Assembly (NCBI GenBank): GCA_037074705.1
Contig: CM073593.1
Location: 7,073,001 to 7,137,000 of the forward strand
DNA: 64,000 bases
DNA from: Zhengitettix transpicula
Lineage: Eukaryota; Arthropoda; Insecta; Orthoptera; Tetrigidae
Reading direction: 5' to 3'
Under the pieces are notes generated by a model. The model searched no databases. It was not told the origin of the DNA and saw nothing but the letters and a program-made list of their open reading frames with translations. Every line of letters begins with the position of its first letter. The stretch's first letter is position 1. A program made the position numbers and the translations under genes. Of the stretch, positions 32,675 through 43,529 are shown piece by piece.

Positions 32675-33469
32675 CTAGATAATTCTATTGTATGTACAGG
32701 TGTTTCTTTTAATGTTCATAGATATTTTTATTATATTTTACCTTTTAGTGGTTGAAATCGGGTAATTTCAAGGCTAGCGGTATGTTCGATACCAGTGTAC
32801 TCAGTGCGTTTACGTAAGACAGCATTCTCAGTGCATCATCGCAGCAGTGTGATCATTCAGCAGTGCAATATCCTGCCATTAAGACTGGCTCTCCTCGACG
32901 TTGCACACTTAGCTCTGTCCAGTCGCCCACCGCCAAAGGCTGATACGGCCTCAAGGGTGACATTTTATATATAGTATATTTTATCGGCTTTAGGTGTATG
33001 AGGCGAGATCTGTTCCATGTCTCTGGGTCGCTTCTTTAAAACGGCAGAAACGTAAATATTCGTCAGGACTTGTCTGGTGCTCGTCTGTCATCACCCCTGG
33101 CAGATATGCAGCCGCGGCGAACATCACATCACACATCCACACACTCAAGACCAATTATAAGTTATCATCGTACTCTTCCTCTTGCACGTTTTCCTCGTCT
33201 GAAAGCTGCGTCAGAGGTGCGTCATCAGTCGGAGTGATCAATATAAATATTAAACAAAATAAGAGAGTTGAAGTATTTTTTCAGACAGCCAGGAGCTTTC
33301 TTTTACCTACCAAACTCGTCATAAATACTAATACACAATATGCAGCGAACATTCAATAAGCATACCTCTTGACAAGAAATAGATAGGTAAATAGATTTGT
33401 TTTCAGTTAGTCCTATTATGGGGAAATAGGATTCGACACAAATTTTATATAAATATTCAAATAAATAAA
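32675..33469. other. Unassigned sequence
   Basis: The open frame at 32994-33359 (plus) is moderately GC-rich and serine-rich but unlike any family I know. It may be continuing relic DNA of the BEL/Pao copy, but I cannot show that. Confidence 0.35.
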
Positions 33470-33610
33470 TTTAACTGCTGCATGTTCCGCATACAAATCT
33501 AAACACGAGAAGCAGATTTGACGAAAATTCGTACACGTGTACGACACACTGTGGGGGTAAGACACGATCACCATCCCCTGGGGCGGGGGTAGAAGGGAAC
33601 CACTTTCTTA
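33470..33610 (+). repeat. Dispersed repeat R1, copy 4 (5' part only)
   Basis: GCATGTTCCGCATACAAATC, AAAATTCGTACACGTGTACG, then CTGTGGGGGTAAGACACGA and a GGGGCGGGGGTAGAAGGGA block. The similarity stops after about 140 bp. Confidence 0.6.
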
Positions 33611-33791
33611 TTTTTAAATTAAAAACTTTATAATGATTTCAAATTCATATAAGGTTTGACAATATGCAAGATTTTTACATTATCCCAATTTATAAAATGT
33701 TTCAATGATCAATTACAACTAGTATATTTATTCACATTACTCTTGTGGTAATACAGTTTATGGACATAGTATTAATACAATTAATACCTTA
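33611..33791. other. Short unassigned sequence
   Basis: I recognise nothing. Confidence 0.4.
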
Positions 33792-33885
33792 AGTCTGAAT
33801 ATATCAGGATGGAAATGTAAGAATCGATCCCGGGACCATGGTGTCTGTATTACCCCAGTCGACTCCACGTCACGTGCGAGGTTTC
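33792..33885 (-). repeat. tRNA-derived SINE fragment
   Basis: On the minus strand GGTCCCGGGATCGATTCTTA is followed by CATTTCCATCCTGATAT, matching the tRNA-like part and tail of the SINE arms at 12713-12888. The B box is degenerate. Confidence 0.5.
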
Positions 33886-34279
33886 TCCGCTCATTGTACA
33901 GGCACAGGCTCATGTAAAACTTCGTTTATATGCTTAAAAAGTGAAAAATCAGCAACATCTGATGCCGAACGAAAAATCATGCCGACAACAATTTCCTACA
34001 GTGTATAGTTACGAAGGACATGGCAAGAAATTGAATACAGATTCGATATGCTTCGTGCTACGAAGGATTCATGTGTAGAAGTAAACTGATAATTATTAAA
34101 TCAATTATTTGAGATGCTCTAACGTATGGAGAAATTTCATTATCATATCTACCTGTCGTGTTTTTCCTGGGCTTATGAAATATGGAAGGATTGAAAGGGA
34201 CACCCAGTTTACAATTAGTAATACGTCTCTTGAAGTTTACGTCCCTGTCACTGGACCTTATAAGAATACATGCAAAACA

Positions 34280-34282
<3 letters not shown>
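33886..34282. other. Unassigned sequence
   Basis: I recognise no gene or repeat. Confidence 0.4.

Positions 34283-34310
<28 letters not shown>
34283..34310. repeat. TA microsatellite
   Basis: About 14 TA units. Confidence 0.9.
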
Positions 34311-35254
34311 CGGCTCATTTATAGCTACAGTGATGTTCTGATGACGTCACGTCTTCAATCTAATATCTCACTTATGTCTTGTAAAAAACTACTTTTATAA
34401 TCACCATTATTAATTACCCTGAATAAACTTACTTTGTTGGAATATAAATAAATATTTGATGATGCCACCAAAACGATGTATTAAAGAAAACTGCTTCTAT
34501 GTGAGTGACGAATAATACTTGATAGGCGGAATATGTGAATGTTCAACTTAGCTAAGGATTCGCTCTTCCACATACATCAAATGAATACAGATATGTTGTT
34601 GATTATAAATCTTTAGCCTTGTATCAAAGATAACAGTCTCGTCCACGAGCACGCATCTCTTTCCTACAACTCCTCAAGATTCTAATCACAAATAAAAATA
34701 TTAACTTTGTCATATTACAATATATATATATATCAAGGATTACGACCACATATAATATTATTATATATTTTTGTTCAAGTTTTGTAATGATTTGAAGAGT
34801 TGTAGCACTCGCGTGTGTTACGTAAATCACTTGCGAGGAGTGGCAAGGCACGGAGGAACGAGGAAGGCAGAAGCTGGCTGGTATCCACTCACATGCAAGC
34901 TGACCTTAGAATATTTTTCACGTTTTATTTGCGTCCATTGAATTGCCGTGAGTGTCCTTGAAACTGTTTTCCTCTGACCTTACGTCGCAAGATCGAGTTC
35001 CACAGTACGCACGACCGAAGAGGAATGTTCGGTAGCCGCCCTCACATGGGAGATTTCAATTGTAACTCACATTTTTCCTCTCCGAAAGAAATCCTTTAGT
35101 ATTTATTATAAACAACAATCGCTTGAAGTCAAGTGATCACCAAACAGACACGAAATTAATTTAAAATTAGAGCACACAATGTTTCTTTCTACATATCCGT
35201 AGAACCCTTCACATGTGTAAAACATTTAAATGAACAACTGTTTAATAATAAAGC
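34311..35254. other. Unassigned sequence
   Basis: A short TA run lies at 34722-34735. The block 34920-35060 is of higher complexity. I recognise no gene. Confidence 0.4.
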
Positions 35255-35296
35255 AGACAAATACAAACAAAAGGCCTGATGATAAAAATACCACTC

Positions 35297-35329
35297 AATG
35301 TTTCTGGAAGCCATGTTCCTTCCTTCAGG
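35297..35329 (-). ncRNA. Hammerhead-like core (one box change)
   Basis: CUGAAGG, hairpin GGAA with UUCC, then AGAAACAUUG. It is the left partner of the divergent pair. Confidence 0.4.
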
Positions 35330-35463
35330 TGCTAAGAAATCAAGAAACATAAGAGCCTAGAGCGACACAACTGCACAATACAGTTGACAAAGCTCAAAAG
35401 CGAAGAAAACGCAACGACAATGGGAAAGCAGAAGGGGTCTTGTGTTTTTTAGTTTTCTTAGTA

Positions 35464-35497
35464 CCTGAAAAAAGGGACAAGGATCCCAGAAACGTTG
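35464..35497 (+). ncRNA. Hammerhead-like core (one box change)
   Basis: CUGAAAA, hairpin GGGAC with AUCCC, then AGAAACGUUGUG. It is the right partner of the divergent pair. Confidence 0.4.
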
Positions 35498-35663
35498 TGT
35501 GGTATTTATATTATTTTGTCTGTATTTGGCTATCTTTCTTATTATTCATTTTTAACAGTCATAAATTTTTCATTTTAACAACTGTTTTATCAACTATAAA
35601 TAATTGTAATAATAAAAGCAGCAGCCTTTTAGTAAAAAAAAAATCAAATTCAAATTTTAAACA

Positions 35664-35698
35664 CGACGTTTCGTCTCTGAATAGGGAATATCTTCAGG
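35664..35698 (-). ncRNA. Hammerhead-ribozyme-like core, solitary
   Basis: CUGAAGA (exact box), a weakly paired middle, then GACGAAACGUCGUG. No inverted partner is visible within 500 bp. Confidence 0.4.
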
Positions 35699-36887
35699 AT
35701 GTTACAATTATAAAAAAAAATTTAAGTTGACAAAAATTTCTAACAGGCAGATTTCCTACACAACTATGCTGAATTTTTAAAAAATTGTAATATCCATACA
35801 CTTGAAGAGGTCTGAATCAGGAGACAAAAAGTAGTGTTTAAAATTTTAATATTAAAAAATATTTTTCTGACTAATAGACTGCTATTTTGTTATTTAATTT
35901 AAATATGTAGACAGATAGCTATAATTGTTAATAATTGTAATTTTAGACTCTGCGGTTCAGTCTTCTGATGTTCGTCGTCCTTCATTTAAGATTATTTACT
36001 TCCGTACACGTCATCGCACAAAATAGCGTGTGCTGAGCATCCCCGAAATCATATTATTCTTTGCACCCAGATTGATACTACTCTTTTGAGTCTAAAAATC
36101 TCCTTTCGATATACCGAGGTTCAGGAGTATACTTTTTGCGCTGTGTTTATTTCTAATCCGTCTGTTTAATTACAGACAATATGTGCCTTTTTATCGTAAG
36201 AATCGTTTCGCGGATATTCAAGTCTTTTCGCTCGTATCTTTATTTATTTCCAATTTTTATAATAGTTTTTCCTGAAATGCCCTTCCAAACAACATCGAAT
36301 ACTTTTAGTTTTAATGTTTGTGTGACCTATAAAGTCCGTTCTATTTTAACTGTCTTTAATTATCTTCATTTATATCGATGACTCTACAATAAACTACTAT
36401 AACTAATACATCGAGACCAACTTTCTCAACCTCTACAAATTCTTAGAAATTAACTTATCCCGCAACTAACTGATAATGAATAATACAATTATAGTGAGCA
36501 ACAAGTGTAAAGTGATAAAATATTTTTGTAAACTCTTGAAATTAATTGAAATATTTAAACATAATCATGTTACAGAATTTGTGGTATTCGTAGTTTTGTC
36601 GTTTTTTTTATTATATATACACGTGGATATCAAGACTGACAACGCAAGAGCCAAAGCTACAGCAGCCAGAAACGTGGAAAAATTTCAATATATGTAAGCG
36701 ATATTAAAGGATTATTCAAAACACCCTGAAAGGAGGTAAAATGCAAGCTTTAATGGCTGAAACGTTCATCTGTCCCTTTAAAGCGTGTTGTGCCAGAATA
36801 AGTCCGAGGGGGTTTTAAATCGAAAGACTAATTAGATAAAGCTGTAGCCAATTAACTTACAATATTAAATGATAAAATAAATAAAAC
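35699..36887. other. Unassigned AT-rich sequence
   Basis: A block at 36725-36775 (CCUGAAAGGAGG ... GGCUGAAACGUUC) faintly recalls the PLE terminal motif. No gene is recognisable. Confidence 0.4.
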
Positions 36888-36922
36888 ACAACATTTCTGG
36901 TATCCTTGTCGCTTTCGTCAGG
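36888..36922 (-). ncRNA. Hammerhead-ribozyme-like core, solitary
   Basis: CUGACGA (exact box), AAGCGACAAGGAUACC middle, then AGAAAUGUUGUG. One change in GAAAC. The flank AAATAAATAAAACACAACAT resembles PLE ends. Confidence 0.4.
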
Positions 36923-38019
36923 TGTTTGAAGAACGACACATCGCACAAACAAACTGAAGACTTTGCTGCACCGTTGTTGGCGGATAAATGATTTTTTCTC
37001 TTTGATTCACTATTAGGGATACAGGAAGTCTCCTTACTATTGGACAAACCAAAGATATGGCGAACTTTCTGTTGGATGTTGTACATCTTGACCTAGTTTG
37101 ATGTTCTTACGTTGTGTAACATCATTTTCAACAACACAGACCGTTGTTTGACAATAAATCTACGACATTTTCATCTTCTTTATGTATTTACATAGCCTCT
37201 GACTATCTACAAAGCAAGTCATATCCTGTTTGCTGCACTGCGCAGATTTAACAAGCACTACTAACTTCAAAATTTACTAGTGACAGATATATTTACTATC
37301 AGAATTAATAAAAAAAAAGTCAGTGTATATGCTTATAAATTTATATTTGTAAGTTAAGAGTTACAGAAGCGCTACGACGCAGCAATGACTTCCCAGGGTG
37401 GTTTAGAGACGGCTCAGAACTCCGATAAAGTAGAAAGCATCGGTTAACAGCCGAAGCAGACGGCGGGTTCTCAATCTTCTTCAAACTAATTCCTGTAATC
37501 TGTCATGTGACTGGTCGTCGGGGCGCCAGTAAAAAACCTCAAGTATTTTGCGCTTTAAGTTGTTAGATTAGGAGATCCATTACTAGGGGTTATGGAACGC
37601 CCATTAAGGTGCAAGGGGACACAACTTCTGTGGCCAGATAAGGGCTGGGAACCCTTCCATTTCAATGCATTACTGCGCCATTAATCAACTCATTCATTCC
37701 TCTCCATGTGGCATTCCAGAAAGTTTCCAAATAAAACGATGTTTAAACGCGAAACTTCACCAAGTAGAGAATCTGCAAAACATGTCTAAACATAGCTGCT
37801 TTTATATGTGAATGTGGCACGCACAACGATGTATTCGTAGAAATATTTAAATAAATATTCGAGTAACTTTCATAACAAGAATGATATAAATTTAAAATAC
37901 ACACTTATATTGACCCAATAATTTATATGACTTTAAAATTTGCCTTTATAAATCTTTAAATAAGTAAGCTGTTTCACGTTGTAGAGCCAAAATGTAATGA
38001 TTAACTGAAAGGCTTTAAT
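36923..38019. other. Unassigned stretch, possible conserved non-coding DNA
   Basis: The block 37370-37740 is of high complexity in AT-rich surroundings, with no coherent frame and no repeat partner in the window. It could be conserved regulatory DNA; this is a compositional impression only. Confidence 0.3.
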
Positions 38020-38480
38020 ATAAAATAAATTAATTAAAAAAACAAATTTTATTCTTCAAAGATACAAATTATCAGCCTCACTTTGCACATTTAATTTCCT
38101 CAAATTTACAAACCAAATTTTATATTATTTTTTTATTTGTGGCTTTCTAGGAAAATACAACTTTATAATTTTTTTACAACAATTTCATCTAATTACTCTT
38201 TCTCTCAGGGTCTTTACTGGGCTTGATAGTAAGAACAATCAATTTAATAAACTAATTAACAAATCAAAATTGAAATGAACGGAATATAAATTCTAAACAC
38301 AATAAAGAAAACGAAAACTGAACAAGATAACAAATCTGACTTATACCTTTAATCCTCGTTTACAGACTTTAAATAATTGTTTCTGTACTCACGAATGCCT
38401 TTCTGGTACCAGATCTTATTCTTGGAGCTTGAGGGCACAACTCACTAAAAACGCCTTTATTCCCTGATTCTACACATCAT
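38020..38480 (+). repeat. Dispersed repeat R5, copy 1
   Basis: A GGCTTTCTAGGAAAATACAA block and TTCTCTCAGGGTCTTTACTGG lie in order, then a downstream part with TTTCTGGTACCAGATCTTAT and GAGGGCACAACTCAC. The same order recurs at 63600-64000 (CTCATCTCAGGGTCG ... GTCGGTACCAAGGCATT), partly at 39100-39730 and 45540-45760. The shared CTCAGGG(T/C)CG...GGGCC phrase is the best marker. Class unknown. Confidence 0.5.
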
Positions 38481-38907
38481 TTTTAATAAACACGGCCGTA
38501 GTTTTCGTTGCTTTTCCACCTGGAATTTTGGGATCAGCCGCTCCCTCGGTCAGCCCTCGAACGTATGCCTCCTAAATGCCTTTATGCGAAATGTTATTTC
38601 GTATCTGTGTGGTGCAAACCTTTTGCTTCCACTTTGCGATTTTATATCATGAGTCTCTCCGTCAAGAACTATTTACTTGTGTTTTATAGAGTTTAATAGA
38701 TCTCGCAGTTGAACTTCCTCGACCACGTTATTCATACTTTTTAGGTCAGCCTCCTCTCTCTCTCGAAACGTTCGCCGGACTGATTTCCGTACGAGCGCGC
38801 GGTTTCCAACAACTATCGCCGACAAATAGCCGTGATAGTTGCTTTCAATAAATGTACCGCTAACAATCCAATTATATTAAAACAATTAATGGCCTCTAAT
38901 TAGTATT

Positions 38908-38909
<2 letters not shown>
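38481..38909. other. Unassigned sequence
   Basis: Moderately GC-rich between 38500 and 38830, with an open frame at 38508-38696 that resembles nothing I know. It may be the continuation of R5. Confidence 0.35.

Positions 38910-38956
<47 letters not shown>
38910..38956. repeat. TA microsatellite inside a palindrome
   Basis: About 23 TA units flanked by ATTACAA on the left and TTGTAAT on the right, giving a perfect palindrome of ~60 bp. The TA run at 63448 is also followed by TTGTAAT, next to another R5 copy. Confidence 0.85.
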
Positions 38957-38959
<3 letters not shown>

Positions 38960-38977
38960 AATATACAAAATATTAAA

Positions 38978-39090
38978 TTGAACAGCTCCACGTTGGAGAC
39001 AAATAATGTGGTAATCACTTTTAATTAAATAAACAAGCCCCACGATGGAGAGCCAAATAATGGGTTGTTCACTATTTTATTAATAAAATA
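38978..39090. repeat. Two tandem ~56-bp units
   Basis: GCTCCACGTTGGAGACAAAT and GCCCCACGATGGAGAGCCAA head two successive units. Both continue with AATGNGG, CACT and TTAATTAA/TTATTAATAAA. The copies are diverged. Confidence 0.6.
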
Positions 39091-39900
39091 AAGGAAGGGA
39101 GTTGAAATTAAACCAAAATATTTAAAAGATAACAAAAATTATTTATTTGACAAATTTAATTTTCATTCAATTTACACTTTTAATTTTTAAGTAAATGCCT
39201 CAGCTATTATGATAATCTAAATTTCAGGGCCGCTCATTAGGGCCTCTAATAATCTAAGACGGTGATTTGCAATTTTTACCATGTTACAAAATCAAAAAAA
39301 TAATTTAAATTAAAAATAACAAAATATTAAACCAATAACAAAAAGTATAGAAATCTGAAAATTTATATAAATCTCTCGAAGTTGTACATATCGGGTGGTA
39401 AACGATATTTACGTAAAGGTTTACAGAAGAATTTTTTTGTGTTTACATACCATTTATTTAGAACTGCTATGGTTTGTGCACATGTGATTATTTTAATTTT
39501 TATATAAAAAAATTTTCATTGACATGTCATAGCACTGATTTTATTGTCGTCTCACTTTCCAACACCTTGGACGCCTTTCAACTTTTCTGTCATACGTATT
39601 GTGACGCACAGTTTGCTGTCTAAAATCTGTAATAGAAAGAATGATCATATTCAGCCAATACTTTGTCCACCACAGACTCTCGCCATGCTCCCAGAATACA
39701 CATGGCTGAATATTTCAAACACACATACGGCTCTCTGAATATCTGACTTTTCTGACTACTTCGTCACAAAATACTCTTCTGCCTCCCAAACACACACTCT
39801 CTGACTGTCCAAAGTTCTGAGGGTCTCATATACACTTTTCGACAATACACCTAGTAACCCTTATCGTCTCTTCAATCTCGCACCAAACAATGCTGTTCTT
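39091..39900 (+). repeat. Dispersed repeat R5, copy 2
   Basis: Contains TTCAGGGCCGCTCATTAGGG and, further on, CACTTTCCAACACCTTGGACG, echoing the layout of the copies at 38020 and 63600. The remaining sequence to 39900 is pyrimidine-rich with short CACACAC runs and no recognisable gene. Confidence 0.4.
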
Positions 39901-39982
39901 TACAATGCTCGGGCCTCAGTTACGCCGCCATTAATTAAAGAAACAAATTTTATAATACATTTCATTACCCTTTTATCATCTC

Positions 39983-39984
<2 letters not shown>

Positions 39985-40063
<79 letters not shown>
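39985..40063. repeat. Compound (TA)n(TG)n microsatellite
   Basis: About 20 TA units pass directly into about 20 TG units. Confidence 0.95.
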
Positions 40064-40065
<2 letters not shown>

Positions 40066-40387
40066 TGTTGAATAGTATCTACGAAATGTTGACTAATCAC
40101 ATTTATTCGTGCAGCTAAATTTAAAGAGCTTACAGTAAGTAAGCAGTATAAATAAATTCATATACCTCAACAGAACCAAGAGCAGAACATATAAACCTCA
40201 CTTTGGAATGCTCCGTTTAAGAAGTCATAGTACAGTTTAAATCTAATACTTCGTGATCATTTGGCAATATTTCGAGTGCAAATATTTTGGAACAAGTATT
40301 AGAGAAATAATGAATCAGCCGTTGATATGATTTTAAAGAAATTGTCTTGAGTCAGAAAATTGTTATTCACAAAATATTAATTATACC

Positions 40388-40420
40388 AACGTTTCGTCCT
40401 TGTTTTAGGTCTTCTACAGG
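40388..40420 (-). ncRNA. Hammerhead-like core (one box change)
   Basis: CUGUAGA (CUGANGA with A to U), a GACCUAAAACAAGGAC middle, then GAAACGUUGG. Confidence 0.4.
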
Positions 40421-40553
40421 TTTAATAATTTCATGTAAAAGTCATACAACAGACAAGTTTAAAAACCTTGACTTAAAATATATAAAGAATTTCATATATG
40501 AATAATTAAATAAAATATTTTGAGGAAAAATTTTATACATTAAATTATTAAAC

Positions 40554-40586
40554 CTGAAGAAGACCTAAAAAAAGGACGAAACGTAG
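40554..40586 (+). ncRNA. Hammerhead-ribozyme-like core
   Basis: CUGAAGA (exact), ACCU/AGG hairpin over an A-rich loop, then GACGAAACGUAGG. It is the partner of 40388-40420. Confidence 0.5.
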
Positions 40587-40617
40587 GTGTAGTTAATTTT
40601 TTTAATAATAAAATAAA

Positions 40618-40792
40618 ATAGCCAAATACCGACAAAAGAAGTGATATAAATATAGTCTTCTGAGATTGTCAACTGAACTTGTGTGGTTGTGTCGCTCTAG
40701 GCTCTTTTGATTTTTAGTTTTCTTGGCATCTGTAGAAAGGAATGTTGTTTGGTATTTATATCATCATTTCTTTTGTCTGAATTTGGATACGT
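40618..40792 (+). mobile_element. PLE-type terminal unit, foldback
   Basis: GCCAAATACCGACAAAAGAA near the left end is the inverse of TTCTTTTGTCTGAATTTGG at the right end. The middle holds TGTGTCGCTCTAGGCTCTTT and GGTATTTATATCATCATTTC, shared with 18310-18440, 35255-35530 and 60195-60390. The core box has decayed (CUGUAGAAAGGAAUG). Confidence 0.6.
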
Positions 40793-40796
40793 AATG

Positions 40797-41560
40797 TTAT
40801 TACTATCTGCGTTCCCGGCGTTGCCCGTGTATTTATTTAAAAAAAAATATTTAATTGTATATTAATCTTTAATCAAGATGTGGTTTAACCAAAATCTAAC
40901 TGTTCCTAGTTCCGTACATACTTTCAACCAATAGTGCATTAATTGAACACCTATAAAATACATTTAATTTTATTACATCAATCCCAACAAACATACCTCC
41001 GAATTACTTTACGAATAGAATACTTAAAAAATCCTTGAGTATTTTCGGATATAATTGACCCTCAGTCTTCAGACATTACGAAAGAATAAATTGACAAAAT
41101 TTTAGCTAAATTCACAATATAAACAAATGGTCGCCATATTGGAGTCACTAATACGCACGAAAATTACCTTACATTTCCCGCAAGGATCGTAAGTATTTCA
41201 TTTTTTTTCATTTGATGGAATACTGATGGATATAATTATACTTTTTATTCATTCTAAATAGTTCTGCTTTACTTCATTTCAAAATAAGTTACTATTTTGT
41301 TGTTGCGCAGTCGCGTAGTAACGTCTCTCTGTCGCGTGCACTGGACGTCATTGTCTCTTTGCGCGCAGTAATTTAACACAAAATGATCACAATTTAAAAT
41401 TATAATTCTTTCCACCTTTGTGCTAGGGGTTTCTCACCCCCACAGTACCATTTCTCGTGTTTTGAAGAATATGTGTACCAATTTTTGTTGCAATATGTCC
41501 AAGCATTTAAATTTTTATAGACGTTAACGTAAATATACAAACATATATCCTTTTTTATTA
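40797..41560 (-). repeat. Dispersed repeat R1, copy 5
   Basis: On the plus strand it opens with GTTCCCGGCGTTGCCCGTG, the inverse of the R1 terminal motif. It ends with a TTTCTCACCCCCACAGTACC block and GTGTACCAATTTTTGTTGCA, the inverse of the R1 start. The middle is diverged and includes GCGCGCAGTAATTTAAC. Confidence 0.5.
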
Positions 41561-41850
41561 TATAGTTGTGTATTTTTCATTTAATTTTTTTAATAAACAG
41601 TTTTGTGGTACAAGACAAATGGTTGACGATAATAATAAAAGACAATGGACTTTTAATCCAATTTGAAAATTTACTGTATTCCACAACCCCTGTATGTCGA
41701 TATCTGTGATATTCATTTATTTATAAATTAACAACGCCTTTTGTACTCATAAACATTGAATAGAAATTATGCAACGTTTTGTCACTAATTTTCCAGACAC
41801 AGCCGTCAGTGGCTAACGACCCTGACTATCAAAATTTTGTATAAAGCCTT
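41561..41850. other. Short unassigned AT-rich sequence
   Basis: I recognise nothing. Confidence 0.4.
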
Positions 41851-41935
41851 ACTTGAAGAGGTCGAAAATTAGCGGCGAAACGTTGTGTATTAAACTACTT
41901 TTTCTGACTTCAAAAGCTTGTTGTTTATTTATAAT
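41851..41935 (+). repeat. Solitary PLE terminus with hammerhead-like core
   Basis: UUGAAGA (first base changed), GGUCG with a GCGGC partner, then GAAACGUUGUGU (41852-41888). It is followed by TTTTTCTGACTTCAAAAG and TTGTTTATTTATAATTTAT, the standard right end of the PLE remnants. No coding sequence is attached. Confidence 0.5.
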
Positions 41936-42925
41936 TTATCTTAAACTGTCTTAATACATATATATCGTTCTGTTATTTATATCCTAAATTTTTATTTTAC
42001 TAATGATGGTTGGGACTTCCAAAGGAAATGGGAGTGAATGTATTCGAATGTAAGTGGGAGTTAATGTAGAGGCTACAGTGGCTGATGTGGCAGACTGCTT
42101 GCCTCCATCAAGGCCTACAGGTTGCCGCTCTCCTGGGGCAAGCCGCGTCCTGCAGTCTAACAACTTCTTAACATTCAGGTTCCAGCAGAAAAAAAAACCT
42201 TCCCCCGGCTCATCCACCTATCTTTGGCAGAAGATGCACCTGTTCTCTCCCGGTTATTACGGTCCACCATCCCACACTTAGAGGCTGTAAAGCATCACGG
42301 CATTTCCTTCTTTCTCGACAATCTATCTCCCTCCGCGCGCGCGTGTGTGTGTGTGTTTTTTTACTCCCGTAAGAAATCGTGGGTGGGCTTGACCCATCAG
42401 CCCGAGAGACAAAGAGATGTTTCCTCGGCACCGAGGATGGATGGTAAAGTTCTCCCGTATACCAATAGCACGTATGATGTATTTAATGGACGGCATTCCT
42501 GGGCCTCGGATGTTAATGCTCCCGCGCGCCTCTGATTTGTGAGCCTAATCAATGACCGCGGAGTGATTTAAAACACGCCGACAGAGATGAGGGTTTGTTT
42601 GAGGTTTTAATTTTACGGCCGCGTAATTGTAAATATTAACTATTATACCCGTCATCACGACGTTGAGGTTGTTCGCTTTGATGGCTGAACGCTGACTGGG
42701 AATAACCACCACCTGTCACAGAACGCGGCTATAAAATTTCGTTAATTTCCGAGGCGCCGTAGGGTGAGGTCCCAGGGAATTCACCCGCATTGTTTCTGCT
42801 TTCCCCGGGGGTTGGTTGTGCTGTACCGTTCCTCACAATATCGGCTAATTATGTTTGACTAATCCCTTCCCGACGTAGACCTGCCATCAATTCTGCTGGA
42901 ATCTCACTCTTATCCATGCCAAAAA
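41936..42925. other. Unassigned GC-rich stretch, possible conserved non-coding DNA or exon
   Basis: Composition rises sharply from 42000 to 42900, with CpGs, a GCGCGCGCGTGTGTGTG run near 42336, and TAATTA/TGATTTA-type homeodomain-like words. Open frames at 42054-42281 and 42224-42535 (plus) overlap and match no family I know. No repeat partner occurs in the window. A regulatory element or an unrecognised exon are both possible. Confidence 0.35.
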
Positions 42926-43139
42926 TTAATCGACCAAAACAGTCAACGTCTCATTATCACAAATACTATTCCACATTAATCCTTTTTTCATACAGACGAA
43001 AATATTTCCCAATACCTTCGTGTAATCAACCGACCAAGCAATGCAATCGCTAAAACGAAAAATTTGCGAGATCATAGATATAATAGTACACAAATCAGAA
43101 TCACCTTGTAATATAACCTTCATCTTCTTCTTCTTCTAA
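42926..43139. other. Short unassigned sequence
   Basis: I recognise nothing. Confidence 0.4.
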
Positions 43140-43390
43140 TAAATAAAGTACACGGTTTGTGTGTGTGGCTTGCATACAAATCTACAAAATTTCGTACACG
43201 TGTTGCTTTCGAACCGGAACAAACACTGTGGTCATGTCTACCACCCCCAGTGGCGAGGTTGGGCGGAAGTAGAAATACTCAAACATGCTCAAACGGCCGA
43301 TATTTGCGTCGGATAAATATTTTTCGGTATCAATGAGATTGACAGTGTTTCTCCAGAAATTACTTTTTACTCTATCAAAACCCTTAAGAT
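43140..43390 (+). repeat. Dispersed repeat R1, copy 6 (5' half)
   Basis: GCTTGCATACAAATCTACA, AATTTCGTACACGTGTTGC, CACTGTGGTCATGTCTACC, CGGCCGATATTTGCGTCGG and TTTTTCGGTATCAATGAGAT lie in the R1 order. Confidence 0.65.
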
Positions 43391-43529
43391 ACTATTAGTA
43401 TTTTTTTATATTTGGTATCAGGAGTATTTATGGGTTCAGATGAAATCAGCATTCCCTCTGCATAGGTTAGGTTAAATCACTTCTTGACTAATAGATTAAT
43501 GTAGCTTATATAAATAAATTGCGAGGCAA
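43391..43529. other. Short unassigned sequence
   Basis: I recognise nothing. Confidence 0.4.

Larger units (their letters stand above)
35255..35530. mobile_element. PLE-derived foldback with two divergent hammerhead-like cores
   Basis: The left arm contains CAAATACAAACAAAAGGCC, ATAAAAATACCACTCAATGT and a core on the minus strand (35297-35329). The right arm contains a core on the plus strand (35464-35497), then GGTATTTATATTATTTTGTC and TGTATTTGGCTATCTTTC. The middle ~110 bp has AGAGCCTAGAGCGACACAAC, shared with the units at 40618 and 60195. The right arm also matches the PLE terminus at 18310-18440. Confidence 0.65.
40361..40610. mobile_element. Small foldback with two divergent hammerhead-like cores
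   Basis: The arms 40365-40430 and 40541-40610 are inverted, sharing TTAATTATACCAACGTTTCG, TAGGTCTTCTACAGG and TTTAATAATTT with inverses on the right. The intervening ~110 bp is AT-rich and non-coding. The unit is followed at once by another PLE-type unit at 40618. Confidence 0.65.

Noticed and set aside
39900..40100. Minus-strand frame encoding HTHTHT and IYIYIY runs
   Set aside because: Direct translation of the (TA)n(TG)n microsatellite.
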